A model generated the notes under the pieces. That model was given only the letters and a program-made list of their open reading frames with translations, made no database searches and was not told the DNA's origin. Shown in pieces: positions 8,018-17,600 of a stretch of 64,000 bases of DNA. The stretch lies in assembly GCF_030540875.1 (NCBI RefSeq), contig NZ_JAUOEM010000004.1, positions 186,001 through 250,000 on the forward strand. Direction: 5' to 3'. The stretch comes from Flavivirga amylovorans (GTDB taxonomy: Bacteria; Bacteroidota; Bacteroidia; Flavobacteriales; Flavobacteriaceae). The position numbers and the translations under genes were made by a program. How positions within the stretch are numbered: the stretch's first letter is position 1; each line of letters begins with the position of its first letter.

Positions 8018-9220
8018 TTAGTTTAACTTAGTAACTACGAAGCTTTGGTTTGCCCAAGCGAATGCTGATAAATCAGCACCAACTCCAGCTTTTGTAGTAA
8101 CAGTGTTGTCAGAAGGAATAGAAATTCCATCAGTAATAACAGTTACAGTACCTGTAATATCCCCACCAACGTTATCATCTCCTACGTTTCCTTGAGCATA
8201 AGCGTTAGAAATAGTTAAGATACCGTTTCCGTTTCCATCTTTAGTATCAATTCTATTTCCAAAAGAAGCATTTCCGTAAGAAGCAAATAAAATGTTGCTA
8301 ATAATAGCTTGGGTACCTCTTCTTATTTCAGCTCCAGCTTTAAGGGCCACATCTGGGTTAAGATTTAAAATAGTAACATTTTTCAGTGTAGGTGTAGATA
8401 TAGGTACAGCAGTTGCATCAGAGCTATTACTATCTCCTTCAATACCTCTTGGATCATCTGTAGCAGCATCAAAACCATCGTTACGAACTCCAAATGCATT
8501 GGTGATAGTACCAGTATAACCACCAGTCCAGTCAAACATATCATCTGCAATGTTAGCACAATATACATTAGTTACATTAACGCTACCTCCAAAGAACTCA
8601 ATACCATCATCGTTACCATTGCTTACAACAATATTGTTAACTACAGTACCGTTACCAACACCGAAGAAAGATATTCCGTTAAATTCCTGCTCTCCGTTAA
8701 TTTTAGCTCCGGTGTATTCAGCAATTATATAGCTTAATTCTCCAGAGTCATCAGTATCATCAGAACCGCCATAAAGTAAACCAGCAACTTCAGATTGTAC
8801 ATCTGTACCTTTGTTACTTTTTGCTTTACCAGCAATTACAATTCCTCCCCAGTCACCAGCTTTAGGGGAACTTGCATCTGAAGTAAATTTAATAGGATTA
8901 GCGGCTGTACCTTTAGCGATCAATTTTGCTCCTCTTTCTACAGCTAAGAAAATATCTGTTCTACCACTTTTAGCTTTGATTACAGTTCCAGGCTCTATGG
9001 TTAAAGTAGCTCCACTTTTAACTGTAAATGATCCTGTTAAGGTATACTCTACAGAAGCTAATAATGTAGCATCTGCGGAAAGATCCCCTTTTAATTCACT
9101 ACCCGTAATAGGGTTTTCTCCTCCATTGCCTGGATCGATTGTCCTGTTGTCATCATCGGATGAACAAGAAAAAATTGAAACTATGGTTACAACGATTAGC
9201 AAGTTTTTTAATGTTTTCAT
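8018..9220 (-). CDS. Beta-helix lipoprotein paired with TonB receptor
   Basis: A 400-aa lipoprotein: the signal MKTLKNLLIVVTIVSIFSC has a lipobox Cys at 19, followed by an Asp-rich SDDD (outer-membrane/surface export signal type of Bacteroidota). The rest is a right-handed parallel beta-helix pattern with LTIEPGTVIKAKSG, WGGIVIAG, GGSDDTDDSGELSYI and several NGNDDGIEFFGG-like turns rich in Asp and Gly. Databases often carry relatives under the misleading name 'multidrug transporter'. It lies directly downstream of the TonB receptor (9433-12207) on the same strand, but a terminator separates the two and it has a separate promoter region. Possible role: a surface binding protein of the receptor. 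This rests on neighbourhood only. Confidence 0.8.
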   Translation of the reverse strand: MKTLKNLLIVVTIVSIFSCSSDDDNRTIDPGNGGENPITGSELKGDLSADATLLASVEYTLTGSFTVKSGATLTIEPGTVIKAKSGRTDIFLAVERGAKLIAKGTAANPIKFTSDASSPKAGDWGGIVIAGKAKSNKGTDVQSEVAGLLYGGSDDTDDSGELSYIIAEYTGAKINGEQEFNGISFFGVGNGTVVNNIVVSNGNDDGIEFFGGSVNVTNVYCANIADDMFDWTGGYTGTITNAFGVRNDGFDAATDDPRGIEGDSNSSDATAVPISTPTLKNVTILNLNPDVALKAGAEIRRGTQAIISNILFASYGNASFGNRIDTKDGNGNGILTISNAYAQGNVGDDNVGGDITGTVTVITDGISIPSDNTVTTKAGVGADLSAFAWANQSFVVTKLN

Positions 9221-9287
9221 TTTTAGTTTTTATTTATTTTTATAATTACAGTGCAAATTAACTCCAATTGTATAAATAGAATTTTAC

Positions 9288-9340
9288 GCAAATATTAGTA
9301 TTAGGTTAAGAAATCTAGCTAATGTTAAATTAATGTATCA
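9288..9340 (-). promoter_or_regulatory. Weak candidate Pho-type promoter of the beta-helix lipoprotein
   Basis: On the minus strand, TGATACA and TTTAACA (plus-strand 9334 and 9323) are 11 bp apart, and a TATTTGC -7-like box lies at 9288-9294. The spacing of 35 bp does not fit the 18/29-bp phase of the other phosphate-block promoters. Confidence 0.3.
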
Positions 9341-9370
9341 CTTTTAAATATGCTCTTTTTGGTATAAAAT

Positions 9371-9409
9371 AAAAACTCTCAAAAAAGTAAAATACTTTTG
9401 AGAGTTTTT
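9371..9409 (-). terminator. Terminator of the TonB receptor gene
   Basis: AAAAACTCTCAAAA and TTTTGAGAGTTTTT form a long stem with A/T tracts on both sides, 24 nt after the receptor stop. It can work in both directions. Confidence 0.8.
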
Positions 9410-9432
9410 AGCAATTAATTGACTTCTTGTAT

Positions 9433-12207
9433 TTATAAACTGTAACTTATTCCAGCAGAAATTGAAGCTCCTCTTTTATAAGAGTTCATTGTAAGTTTTT
9501 CAGGAATATCTCTGTATCTTTCAAAACTAGGATTTAATAAGTTTTTAGCATTAAATTTTATGCTTAGGTTTTTATTAAATTTATGACTGAAAACAAAATC
9601 TAACAAAGGCACACCTTTTTCAACAATATTTTCTTGGAAGTTTGTACCAATACTATACACTTTATCGCTTTGATAATTGAATACCAATGTTGAGATGGTT
9701 TCTTTATCATTTAATTTAAATCTATAAGAAACATCTGCGTTTATTGTAAAAGGAGAAGCTCCTTCTAATTGAGAACTATCACCTGTATAGTTAAATAATG
9801 TGTTAGAAGTATTGTACTCAAGTTCCGTTTTCATTAGTGTAACATTTCCTCCTAATGTAAGATTTTGAGATTTTTCTTGATCATCAGATTCTTTAGACAG
9901 GATGTTTAATCTACCTTCTAATTCAACACCGTAAACAGTGGCATCACCAGAGTTGTCAAATGTAAAGTCTCTTTCTACAGCAGAGTTTCTTTCTAGGCGA
10001 TTAATAGAATTTTGAATTAATTTACCAAAAACACCTATTGAGATTAACTCACTCTTATTTGGGAATAATTCAAACTTAAGCTCTCCATTATAATTATCAG
10101 ATGGAAGTAAAGCAGGGTTTCCACTTTCTTGATAGTTGATACCTTCATAAGTAAAAGGAGCAATTTCCTTAAACTGTGGATATGTATAGGTAATACTACC
10201 AGATGCTCTTAGGTTTGTTTTTTCATTAAGCTGGTATTTTAAGTTAAGAGTAGGTAAGATGTATTGTTTGTCAAGTGTTATTTTACTATTATTGGAAAAA
10301 CCAGGGAAACTAATGTTTGTATCCCATTCTACATCCATTTTTATATCTTCTGCACGTACCCCAACATTTGCCGTAAGTTTATCATTAAACTTATATATGG
10401 CGTTAAGATATGCTGCATGTATTGTTTTTTCTGCATCATATAATTGAGGCAAATATGTTTCTGGATCGTTACTATTTCTTCCTCTGGAAGTTTCAATTCC
10501 AAAAAGACCATTATTTAAATTGTTTTGATTGAATGTCGCATCTAAATCATTTACATCAACAAAAGAGTTTCTTGGGTTAGTAAAATTATGATCAAAGTAA
10601 ATACCATCAAATTTTCTATCCGTAATACTTCCGTTATAACCTAAAGTTATTTTTCCATTGTTTTCAAAACGTTCACCTAGATATTTTACAATACTAAGAT
10701 TTCCTGCAATGTTATTTTCAAATAAATTACCATAAAATCTACTGTTATCCCTAACGGCATTTTGAGAGATTCTAGTTGTATTGGTATCATTATTTATAAT
10801 AAAAGTATTTTTTCTTCTATCAGGTTCATCATTAAATATAGCATTGTAACTAACAGCTGCATTTACATCTATTGATTCCCCTAATTTGTTAGTAGATAAT
10901 AATTGATTTACAAAAAGTCTGTTTTGAATCTCTGTTTGTAATAATACATTTACCAATCTATTATCATCTGAATCTCTACCTACATCATTAGTTGTTCCAA
11001 CGAAGTCCTGTATTTTTTGTGTGTTAGAGTGAATAAATAAATGATTGTAACTTAGTTTGTGATTGTCGTTAATTTTGTAAACAATATTACCCATTAGCAT
11101 TTTTGAAGCATTATAGTTGTATGTTTCAGTGTCAAAAATAGAACCAACATTAAGGACTCCACTATCACTTATGTCTACAATGGCATCAGCAGTACCTTCT
11201 TGAAAAGTATATTTGTTACTAAAAGATCCAACTAAGAAGATGCTTAAATTACTCTCGTCAGATAACGTGATTTTTTTACCATAGTTAATTGAAAGTCCTA
11301 AGTTAGGATTGGCTTTTGTAGAATTAGGAGTATAGCTATTCTCAAAACTATAAGTTGATAAACTTCTTACATCGTGTTTAGTATTAGAGTTAACACCAAA
11401 CCAGTTAGCGCCATCAATTTCTTTAAAATCTTTAAAGGTAGTTTGAGTATTTGCCCCTGTAGAAACACCTATTTTTAATAACGATTTTTTTGATGTTTCT
11501 TTACTTACAATATCAATATTTGCTCCAGCAAGATCTAATGAGGTATAAGAAGAAAAAGCTTTTCCTATACCTACGCTTTCTATGATATCTGAACCAAATA
11601 ATGATAAATCAATATTTTTATTTCTTGGGTCATTAGATGGAAGTGGTAAACCATTAAGAGTGGTAGTATTATATCTATCACCTAAACCTCTTACGTAAAT
11701 CTTACTAGAACCTTCTTTTTTATTTACTCCAGTAACTTTTAAAGTAGCTGCCGCTGCATCAGAAACGGCTTTCTTACTAAGCTCTTCAGCCCCTATGGCC
11801 GTTTTTATTTCAACAGCTTTTTTCTGCTCCAATAGTAATGCTGTTTCGCTCTCTCGTTTGGTAGTCGTCTTAATGACGATTTCATCTAAAGAAGCTGCAC
11901 TAGCACCCATTGGTACATTTAACTCAGTGACTTTGCCTGCAACTATTTGTATATTTATTTCTTGGGTTTCATACCCTACAAAACTGAACATTAATGTGTA
12001 TGCTCCAGGACTTAAGCTTTCCAATTTATAATAGCCATCAAAATCTGAAGTAGTTCCTTTAGTAGTGCCTTTTATTATCACGTTGGCAAAGGCTAAAGGC
12101 TCATTGTTATACTCTTTGTCTGTTAGTTTTCCAACAACAGAACCTGTACTTTGAGCATGAGAAAATGTAGCAGTAAATACTACTAATAATATTAAAATTT
12201 TTTTCAT
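9433..12207 (-). CDS. TonB-dependent outer-membrane receptor (phosphate-block)
   Basis: A 924-aa receptor with a signal peptide (MKKILILLVVFTATFSHA), a CarboxypepD_reg-like domain at about 20-105 (KLTDKEYNNEPLAFANVIIKG to SFVGYETQEI), a linker of about 50 residues, a plug with KIYVRGLGDRYNTTTLNGLPLPS, and a 22-strand-type barrel ending AGISYSL. The plug is the non-SusC type and no SusD gene is near. ATG 12207 was chosen because the longer frame starts with a TTG inside the -7 box GTTCTTTGC (12231-12239). Five to six 11-bp repeats lie upstream. The neighbours suggest a phosphorus-related substrate (phosphate ester, polyphosphate or metal-phosphate); this is inference from promoter and context. 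Confidence 0.9.
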   Translation of the reverse strand: MKKILILLVVFTATFSHAQSTGSVVGKLTDKEYNNEPLAFANVIIKGTTKGTTSDFDGYYKLESLSPGAYTLMFSFVGYETQEINIQIVAGKVTELNVPMGASAASLDEIVIKTTTKRESETALLLEQKKAVEIKTAIGAEELSKKAVSDAAAATLKVTGVNKKEGSSKIYVRGLGDRYNTTTLNGLPLPSNDPRNKNIDLSLFGSDIIESVGIGKAFSSYTSLDLAGANIDIVSKETSKKSLLKIGVSTGANTQTTFKDFKEIDGANWFGVNSNTKHDVRSLSTYSFENSYTPNSTKANPNLGLSINYGKKITLSDESNLSIFLVGSFSNKYTFQEGTADAIVDISDSGVLNVGSIFDTETYNYNASKMLMGNIVYKINDNHKLSYNHLFIHSNTQKIQDFVGTTNDVGRDSDDNRLVNVLLQTEIQNRLFVNQLLSTNKLGESIDVNAAVSYNAIFNDEPDRRKNTFIINNDTNTTRISQNAVRDNSRFYGNLFENNIAGNLSIVKYLGERFENNGKITLGYNGSITDRKFDGIYFDHNFTNPRNSFVDVNDLDATFNQNNLNNGLFGIETSRGRNSNDPETYLPQLYDAEKTIHAAYLNAIYKFNDKLTANVGVRAEDIKMDVEWDTNISFPGFSNNSKITLDKQYILPTLNLKYQLNEKTNLRASGSITYTYPQFKEIAPFTYEGINYQESGNPALLPSDNYNGELKFELFPNKSELISIGVFGKLIQNSINRLERNSAVERDFTFDNSGDATVYGVELEGRLNILSKESDDQEKSQNLTLGGNVTLMKTELEYNTSNTLFNYTGDSSQLEGASPFTINADVSYRFKLNDKETISTLVFNYQSDKVYSIGTNFQENIVEKGVPLLDFVFSHKFNKNLSIKFNAKNLLNPSFERYRDIPEKLTMNSYKRGASISAGISYSL

Positions 12208-12230
12208 TATTTCTATATGATTTCTAAGCT

Positions 12231-12310
12231 GCAAAGAACGGGAGGCTATGTAAAGGGTATGTTACCTTTAGATTAAACAACGGTAATTAAAGAGTTATCT
12301 AAATGTTACG
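12231..12310 (-). promoter_or_regulatory. Predicted Pho-type promoter of the TonB receptor
   Basis: Plus-strand 7-mers at 12260 (TGTTACC), 12271 (GATTAAA), 12282 (GGTAATT), 12293 (AGTTATC) and 12304 (TGTTACG) are spaced exactly 11 bp apart; the strong ones read TAAC on the minus strand. The -7 box GTTCTTTGC ends at 12231, 29 bp from the nearest repeat. Confidence 0.65.
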
Positions 12311-12450
12311 TGAAGAAGGTTTGATTTTTAATTTGTAAACAATAATTTAACATTGAAAACGCTTTAAAAAGAATGATTTTTATAAGCCTGTTTTTTTATT
12401 TAAATGCTAGAGCAAAAAATAATTTGATAAAAGCTATATATATAGTGAAT

Positions 12451-12602
12451 TCATTTAGACTTTTTCAATTTGCTAAAAAATGGCTGTTTTCAGCTCTGTT
12501 TTTGTCTTTTTTTCCTTCCGTAGCTCTGCTATGCAACTCAAAAAAGTCTTTAACATAGCCAAAAACTTCTAAGTTTCGCTTAAATCCAAAAAGTCTAAAT
12601 GA
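12451..12602. repeat. 152-bp inverted-repeat element, intergenic
   Basis: TCATTTAGACTTTTT (12451-12465) is the exact reverse complement of 12588-12602, and similarity extends a few bases at either end of the arms. It occupies most of the 500-bp gap between the TonB receptor promoter and the truncated-receptor gene. A 61-codon plus-strand reading frame over it is judged spurious. Nothing else was seen in this gap apart from the Pho-type promoter. Confidence 0.55.
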
Positions 12603-12713
12603 GTTCAGTATTTAGTTATTCCTATACCTAGTTTATAAGTAAAATATTTGCTAAATAATAAGAGGAGGAAGTAAATCGTCGAATTATCGAATTGAATAGT
12701 TTTTGAAGACTAT

Positions 12714-13103
12714 TTAATTTAATCGAGAAGCTGTTGTTTTGTTAGTTTTCTCACTAACATTAGCAATGGATGCAAGCTCAAGTAAAGAAACAGTACTTGC
12801 TCCTAAAGAAGTTTTAATGTATTCAGATGCTCCAGAAACAACTTTTACTTTTAATTCTTTAGTTTCATAACCAACAAAGCTACAAACCAAAGTGTAATCG
12901 CCATCTTCTATGTTTTCAATAACAAATAATCCAGTCTCGTCTGTAGTCGATTTAATAGAAGTCCCTTTAATAGATACATTAGCAAATACTAAAGGGTTGT
13001 TATCAAACTCTTTATCCATTAATTTACCAGCTATTAACCCCGTATTTTGTGAAAAACAAAAAGAAGTGAAAATTAGAATAAAAAAGGTTATTAGGTGCTT
13101 CAT
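12714..13103 (-). CDS. Detached TonB-receptor N-terminal domain (carboxypeptidase-D-like), 129 aa
   Basis: A signal peptide (MKHLITFFILIFTSFCFS) is followed by one CarboxypepD_reg-like domain, and the protein ends after SLLELASIANVSEKTNKTTA. It is clearly a paralogue of the first 125 residues of the receptor at 9433-12207: both share GKLMDKEFDNNPLVFANVSIKG-like and FVGYETKELKVKVVSGAS-like stretches and the GAS-x-x-SL junction. The plug and barrel are missing and no remnant is seen downstream. It is therefore either a truncated gene copy or a small secreted accessory protein. ATG 13103 was chosen because the longer frame crosses the -7 box at 13125. The promoter is of the same phased type as the receptor's, which argues for regulated expression. 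Confidence 0.75.
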   Translation of the reverse strand: MKHLITFFILIFTSFCFSQNTGLIAGKLMDKEFDNNPLVFANVSIKGTSIKSTTDETGLFVIENIEDGDYTLVCSFVGYETKELKVKVVSGASEYIKTSLGASTVSLLELASIANVSEKTNKTTASRLN

Positions 13104-13124
13104 CAGTATATGTAAATATATGTA

Positions 13125-13204
13125 GCAAAGAACTAATTTTATAATCATTCGTATGTTATCTAATTATTAAAGAACGATGATTAAAATGTTATCTTAATGT
13201 TATC
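13125..13204 (-). promoter_or_regulatory. Predicted Pho-type promoter of the detached domain gene
   Basis: Plus-strand 7-mers at 13154 (TGTTATC), 13165 (TATTAAA), 13176 (weak), 13187 (TGTTATC) and 13198 (TGTTATC) have an exact 11-bp period. The -7 box GTTCTTTGC occupies 13125-13133, and the 29-bp offset equals that of the TonB receptor promoter. Confidence 0.65.
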
Positions 13205-13265
13205 AAATTTTTGAAGGTTAATTATTATTGAATTTAGTTATCTTGCTTGTTCTTAAAAACAACAC

Positions 13266-14609
13266 ATGAACTGGGAACAATTATTATCCTTAAAACGCTT
13301 TGGCGATACTAATAAACGCATACGAAAAGAACAAGATGAAACCCGTTTAGGATTTGAGGTAGATTATGATAGGGTTATTTTTTCTGCAGAATTTAGAAGT
13401 CTTCAAGATAAGACACAGGTAATTCCTTTATCTCAAACCGATTTTGTTCATACCAGATTAACGCATAGTTTAGAAGTAAGTGTTGTTGGACGTTCTTTAG
13501 GAAGGTTAGTTGGTAAGAAGCTATTAGAAAAACACCCTCATTTGCACAGTGCACTTGGTTATCAAGCTAATGATTTTGGAGCTATTGTTGCCGCTGCCGC
13601 TTTAGCACACGATATAGGTAATCCACCTTTTGGACATTCGGGAGAAAAAGCCATTGGAGAGTTTTTTAAAACAGGACATGGTAAACAGTTTAAGGGGCAA
13701 TTGACCGAAAAAGAATATCAAGATTTATGCGATTTTGAAGGAAACGCCAATGGTTTTAAAATTCTAACCGAAAGTAGAGCAGGGAGAGAAGGAGGTTTAC
13801 GATTAAGTTACGCTACGTTGGGTGCTTTTATGAAATACCCTAAAGAATCGCTTCCTAAAAAACCAACCAAGCATATTGCCGATAAAAAATATGGATTTTT
13901 TCAAAGTGAAAAAGATGCATTTATTGATGTTGCTAGTGAGTTAGGTTTATTAAAAAGAAGTGAAACAGATATAAGTTTTTCAAGACATCCTCTTGCTTTT
14001 TTGGTAGAAGCAGCAGATGATATTTGCTATACTATAATCGATTTTGAAGATGGTATCAATCTTGGTTTAATACAAGAAGAATTTGCTTTAGAGTATTTAA
14101 TCAATTTAGTACGAGATACCATAAATACTAAAAAATATCATCAGTTAAAACACACACAAGATAGAGTTAGTTATTTGAGAGCTTTAGCAATAAATACCTT
14201 GATTAATGAAGCTGTTACTATTTTTATGGAACATGAAGATGCTATTTTAAATGGTGGTTTTGATTGTGCTTTGCTGGATAAAAGTAAATATGAAGCACAA
14301 ATAAACGATATTATAAAAATTAGTGTAGAGCAAGTATATCAAAGTAAAGATGTTATTGAAAAAGAAATAGCGGGTTATAGAGTTTTATCTGATTTATTAG
14401 ATGTTTTCATAGCAGCCATCAATAATTTCCATGAGAATAAAGTGTCAAATTACGATAAACTTGTATTGAGCCTTTTACCTAAAAATCACACAGAATCGCA
14501 AGACTCCTTATATAATAGAATATTTAAAGCTTGTAGTTTTGTCTCGAATATGTCAGATAGTTATGCTATTCTATTATTTAATAAAATAAGAGGGATTAAT
14601 ATAAACTAA
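13266..14609 (+). CDS. dgt: dGTP triphosphohydrolase
   Basis: A 447-aa cytosolic HD-superfamily hydrolase that splits dGTP (often other dNTPs too) into deoxynucleoside and triphosphate. Seen in the sequence: FRSLQDKTQV near residue 43, H67 in THSLEVSVVGRS, and the metal-binding HD pair H115-D116 in AHDIGNPPFGHSGE. A third conserved block, EAADDICYTIID, lies near 245. The length suits the long Bacteroidota dGTPases. It is transcribed divergently from the detached-domain gene, with no operon partner directly downstream. Confidence 0.95.
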   Translation: MNWEQLLSLKRFGDTNKRIRKEQDETRLGFEVDYDRVIFSAEFRSLQDKTQVIPLSQTDFVHTRLTHSLEVSVVGRSLGRLVGKKLLEKHPHLHSALGYQANDFGAIVAAAALAHDIGNPPFGHSGEKAIGEFFKTGHGKQFKGQLTEKEYQDLCDFEGNANGFKILTESRAGREGGLRLSYATLGAFMKYPKESLPKKPTKHIADKKYGFFQSEKDAFIDVASELGLLKRSETDISFSRHPLAFLVEAADDICYTIIDFEDGINLGLIQEEFALEYLINLVRDTINTKKYHQLKHTQDRVSYLRALAINTLINEAVTIFMEHEDAILNGGFDCALLDKSKYEAQINDIIKISVEQVYQSKDVIEKEIAGYRVLSDLLDVFIAAINNFHENKVSNYDKLVLSLLPKNHTESQDSLYNRIFKACSFVSNMSDSYAILLFNKIRGININ

Positions 14610-14683
14610 TGATTTTTAGCGATTAAAAATGAATAATCAATATCTTTTGTAAACTATCTCCATTTATCTTGACTACTAATTAT

Positions 14684-17600
14684 ATGAAAAAGAGAATCCT
14701 TTTATTTATTGTCCCAGTTTTTATTGTTTCATTCCTTGTCTTTTTTTTAAGCCCTAGAGATTCTGTCATAAAAAAACTTAGAGAACAGCATGTGTCTTTT
14801 TTAGAATCACATCCTTATAATGAAACATTAAAACTTAGTAAAAAAGAAAGAAAACAATTAAGAATTCCCCCTAATAAATATTTTGAAGAGCAATATTTAT
14901 TAGAAATGAACCCCGAATTAGGAAGACCTACTCGCGAAAAAATAAAAGAACTACAACAAAAGTTGGCTAAATCTAGAGTAACAAGTAGTTTAGTGCAAAA
15001 AGTTCCAGGAGAAAAGGTTGAAAATGCTTGGGTAGAGAGGGGACCAAATAATGTTGGTGGCAGGACAAGAGCAGTTATGTTTGATCCTAATGATTCTACT
15101 AACGAAACAGTTTTTGCTGGAGGTGTGAGTGGAGGTTTATGGAAAAACACAAATATTTCGAATGAAAATTCACAATGGACAAGAGTAGATATTCCTGAAA
15201 ATTTAGCGATTTCTAGTATTGCCTACGACCCAAATAATACCGATATTTTTTATATTGGCACAGGAGAATCATACGTAGGTGGTGATGTAAATGGTGATGG
15301 ATTGTGGAAATCTGAAAATAGAGGAAACACTTGGACGAAAGTTTTTGGAGGTGTTAGTGGAGATAGTTTCTTCCAATCGGCAACTAATTTAACCGTTAAT
15401 TCACCTGGATCTATAATAGGTGATTTACAATATCGACCAACGACAAATTTCGGAACTTCCATTACGTCTGTAATTACAGCAGATGTTGTTTTGGTAGATG
15501 ATGGGATTGGAGAAACAACGGATGCTTGTAGCGCTTTGGTAAACGGAGCAGAGTTGAATGGTAAAATAGCATTGCTAAGAAGAGGCGATTGCAATTTTGT
15601 TACGAAAGTAAAAAATGCTGAAAATGCTGGTGCGATTGCTGTTATAGTTATGAATAACATTAATGGAGATCCTATTAATATGGGTGGAGACGACGCAACA
15701 ATTATGATTCCTGCAATCATGATTTCGAAAGCAGATGGAGATTTATTAGAAAACACTTTGGCTACACAAGTAGTTAATATATCTATCAACCCAAGAAGTG
15801 GAAATTTCACAGGAGTGCTTGTTCCTGGAATACAACATATCAATGATGTGGTAGTGAGAAATAATGGAGGTGTCTCAGAAATTTATGTGGCTGCAGGCGA
15901 TTCTTTTTATAGTAGAGCAAATACAAATACCTTTCTTGGAGGACCAGAATTTGGATTATATAAATCGACTGATGGCGGTTTAAATTGGTTTGAAATTTCA
16001 TTGTCATTAACAACAAATGGAAATAAATATGCACCTAATGATATTGAAATAGGAATAGATAATAAAATATGGGTGGCAACGACAAATAGCGTGATTTTTG
16101 GAGATGGAGGAGGCACTATTTTATCCTCTACGGATGGTATAACATTTACTAAAGTACATGAAATAACAGGTGGACAAAGAACTCAAATAGCATTATCGGC
16201 AACCGATGCGCAAAAGATTTATGTCTTAGCAGAAGTAGGAGGTAGTACACCAGTAGTTATAGAACGAACAGAGAACGGTTTTACAACAAATATAAGGTTA
16301 GATCCTCCAAATGATGCAGATTCAGGTATACCTGCAAATGACTTCACAAGAGGACAAGCGTTTTACGATTTAATGATATCGGTAGATCCAACGGATGATG
16401 AGATTGTTTATGTAGGAGGCATAGATTTATTTAAATCTATAAATGGAGGAACAGGATGGAATCAAATTTCAAAATGGACTGAAGGAGGCACTGGAAATCC
16501 GCTAAGAGATTTAAATGTTCCTATAGTTCATGCAGATCAACATAACATGGTATATGGCAATAATAATAAAGTTTTATTTGTTAACGATGGAGGTGTCTAT
16601 TACTCCGATGATGCAGGAACTACAATAAGTTCTAGAAATAAAGGATATAATGTCACTCAATTTTATACTGTGGGAGTTGGTCCAATAAGTCTTTATGAGA
16701 AAGATTTTTTTCTTGCAGGATCTCAAGATAATGGGACCCAGTTATTTCAAGAGGCTAATAAGGATCAACCAGATGAATCTTTAGAAGTATTAGGTGGAGA
16801 TGGCGCATATAGTTTTTTCGATCAAGATGGCAAAGACGCCTATTTTATTGCAAATATTTTTTATAATAATTTAATAGCCTTGTTCGATTTTGATATTGGT
16901 GAATATGTAATAATTAACTCTGAAGATACAGATATTGGCGCTTTTATTAATCCGCAGGGATTAGATTCTAATTTAAATATTTTATACTCCAATTACTCAT
17001 CAGGAGGAAATAGTATTATTAGAAGGTATTCTCAAATAAAATCTGAAGCAACAGTTACTAAAGATAATTTAACAAATGCCTTGTTAACATCCAGACCAAC
17101 AGCATTCACAATATCTCCTTATATAGTAAATACATCTAAATTATTTGTTGGAACTATTTTAGGAAACGTGTTGAAAATTGATAAGGCCGATAGTGACGCT
17201 CCTGTTTGGTCAGATATAACAGGGCCAAGTTTTGTTGGCAGTATTTCAGATATTGAATTAGGTGCTAACGAAAATCAAATATTTGTTACCATGCATAATT
17301 ATGGTGTAACAAATATATGGTATACTAATGATGGTGGACTAAATTGGGAAAACAAAGATGGAGACTTACCAGATATGCCTGTGAAAACCATTTTACAAAA
17401 CCCTTTAAATTACGAGGAAGTTATTATAGGAACAGACTTGGGGGTCTGGTTTACAACTAATTTTTCAGCCTCAACGCCCACATGGAATCAAGCATATAAT
17501 GGAATGAGCAATGTAATCGTAACAGATTTAGATTTAAGAGACGATAATATGGTTTTTGCGTCAACATATGGTCGTGGGGTATTTTCAGGACAGTTTGAAT

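Noticed and set aside
9288-9340. Full member of the phosphate promoter class upstream of the beta-helix lipoprotein
   Set aside because: Only two weak repeats, and their distance to the -7 box is out of phase with the other promoters; kept as a low-confidence site only.
12373-12558. 61-codon plus-strand reading frame between the TonB receptor and the detached-domain gene
   Set aside because: It lies across the 152-bp inverted-repeat element, has low-complexity Phe/Leu/Ser content typical of AT-rich noncoding DNA, and lacks a promoter.
15250-15843. 197-codon minus-strand frame antisense to the T9SS protein
   Set aside because: It is a codon-bias shadow of the well-supported gene on the plus strand; no domain, signal or promoter.
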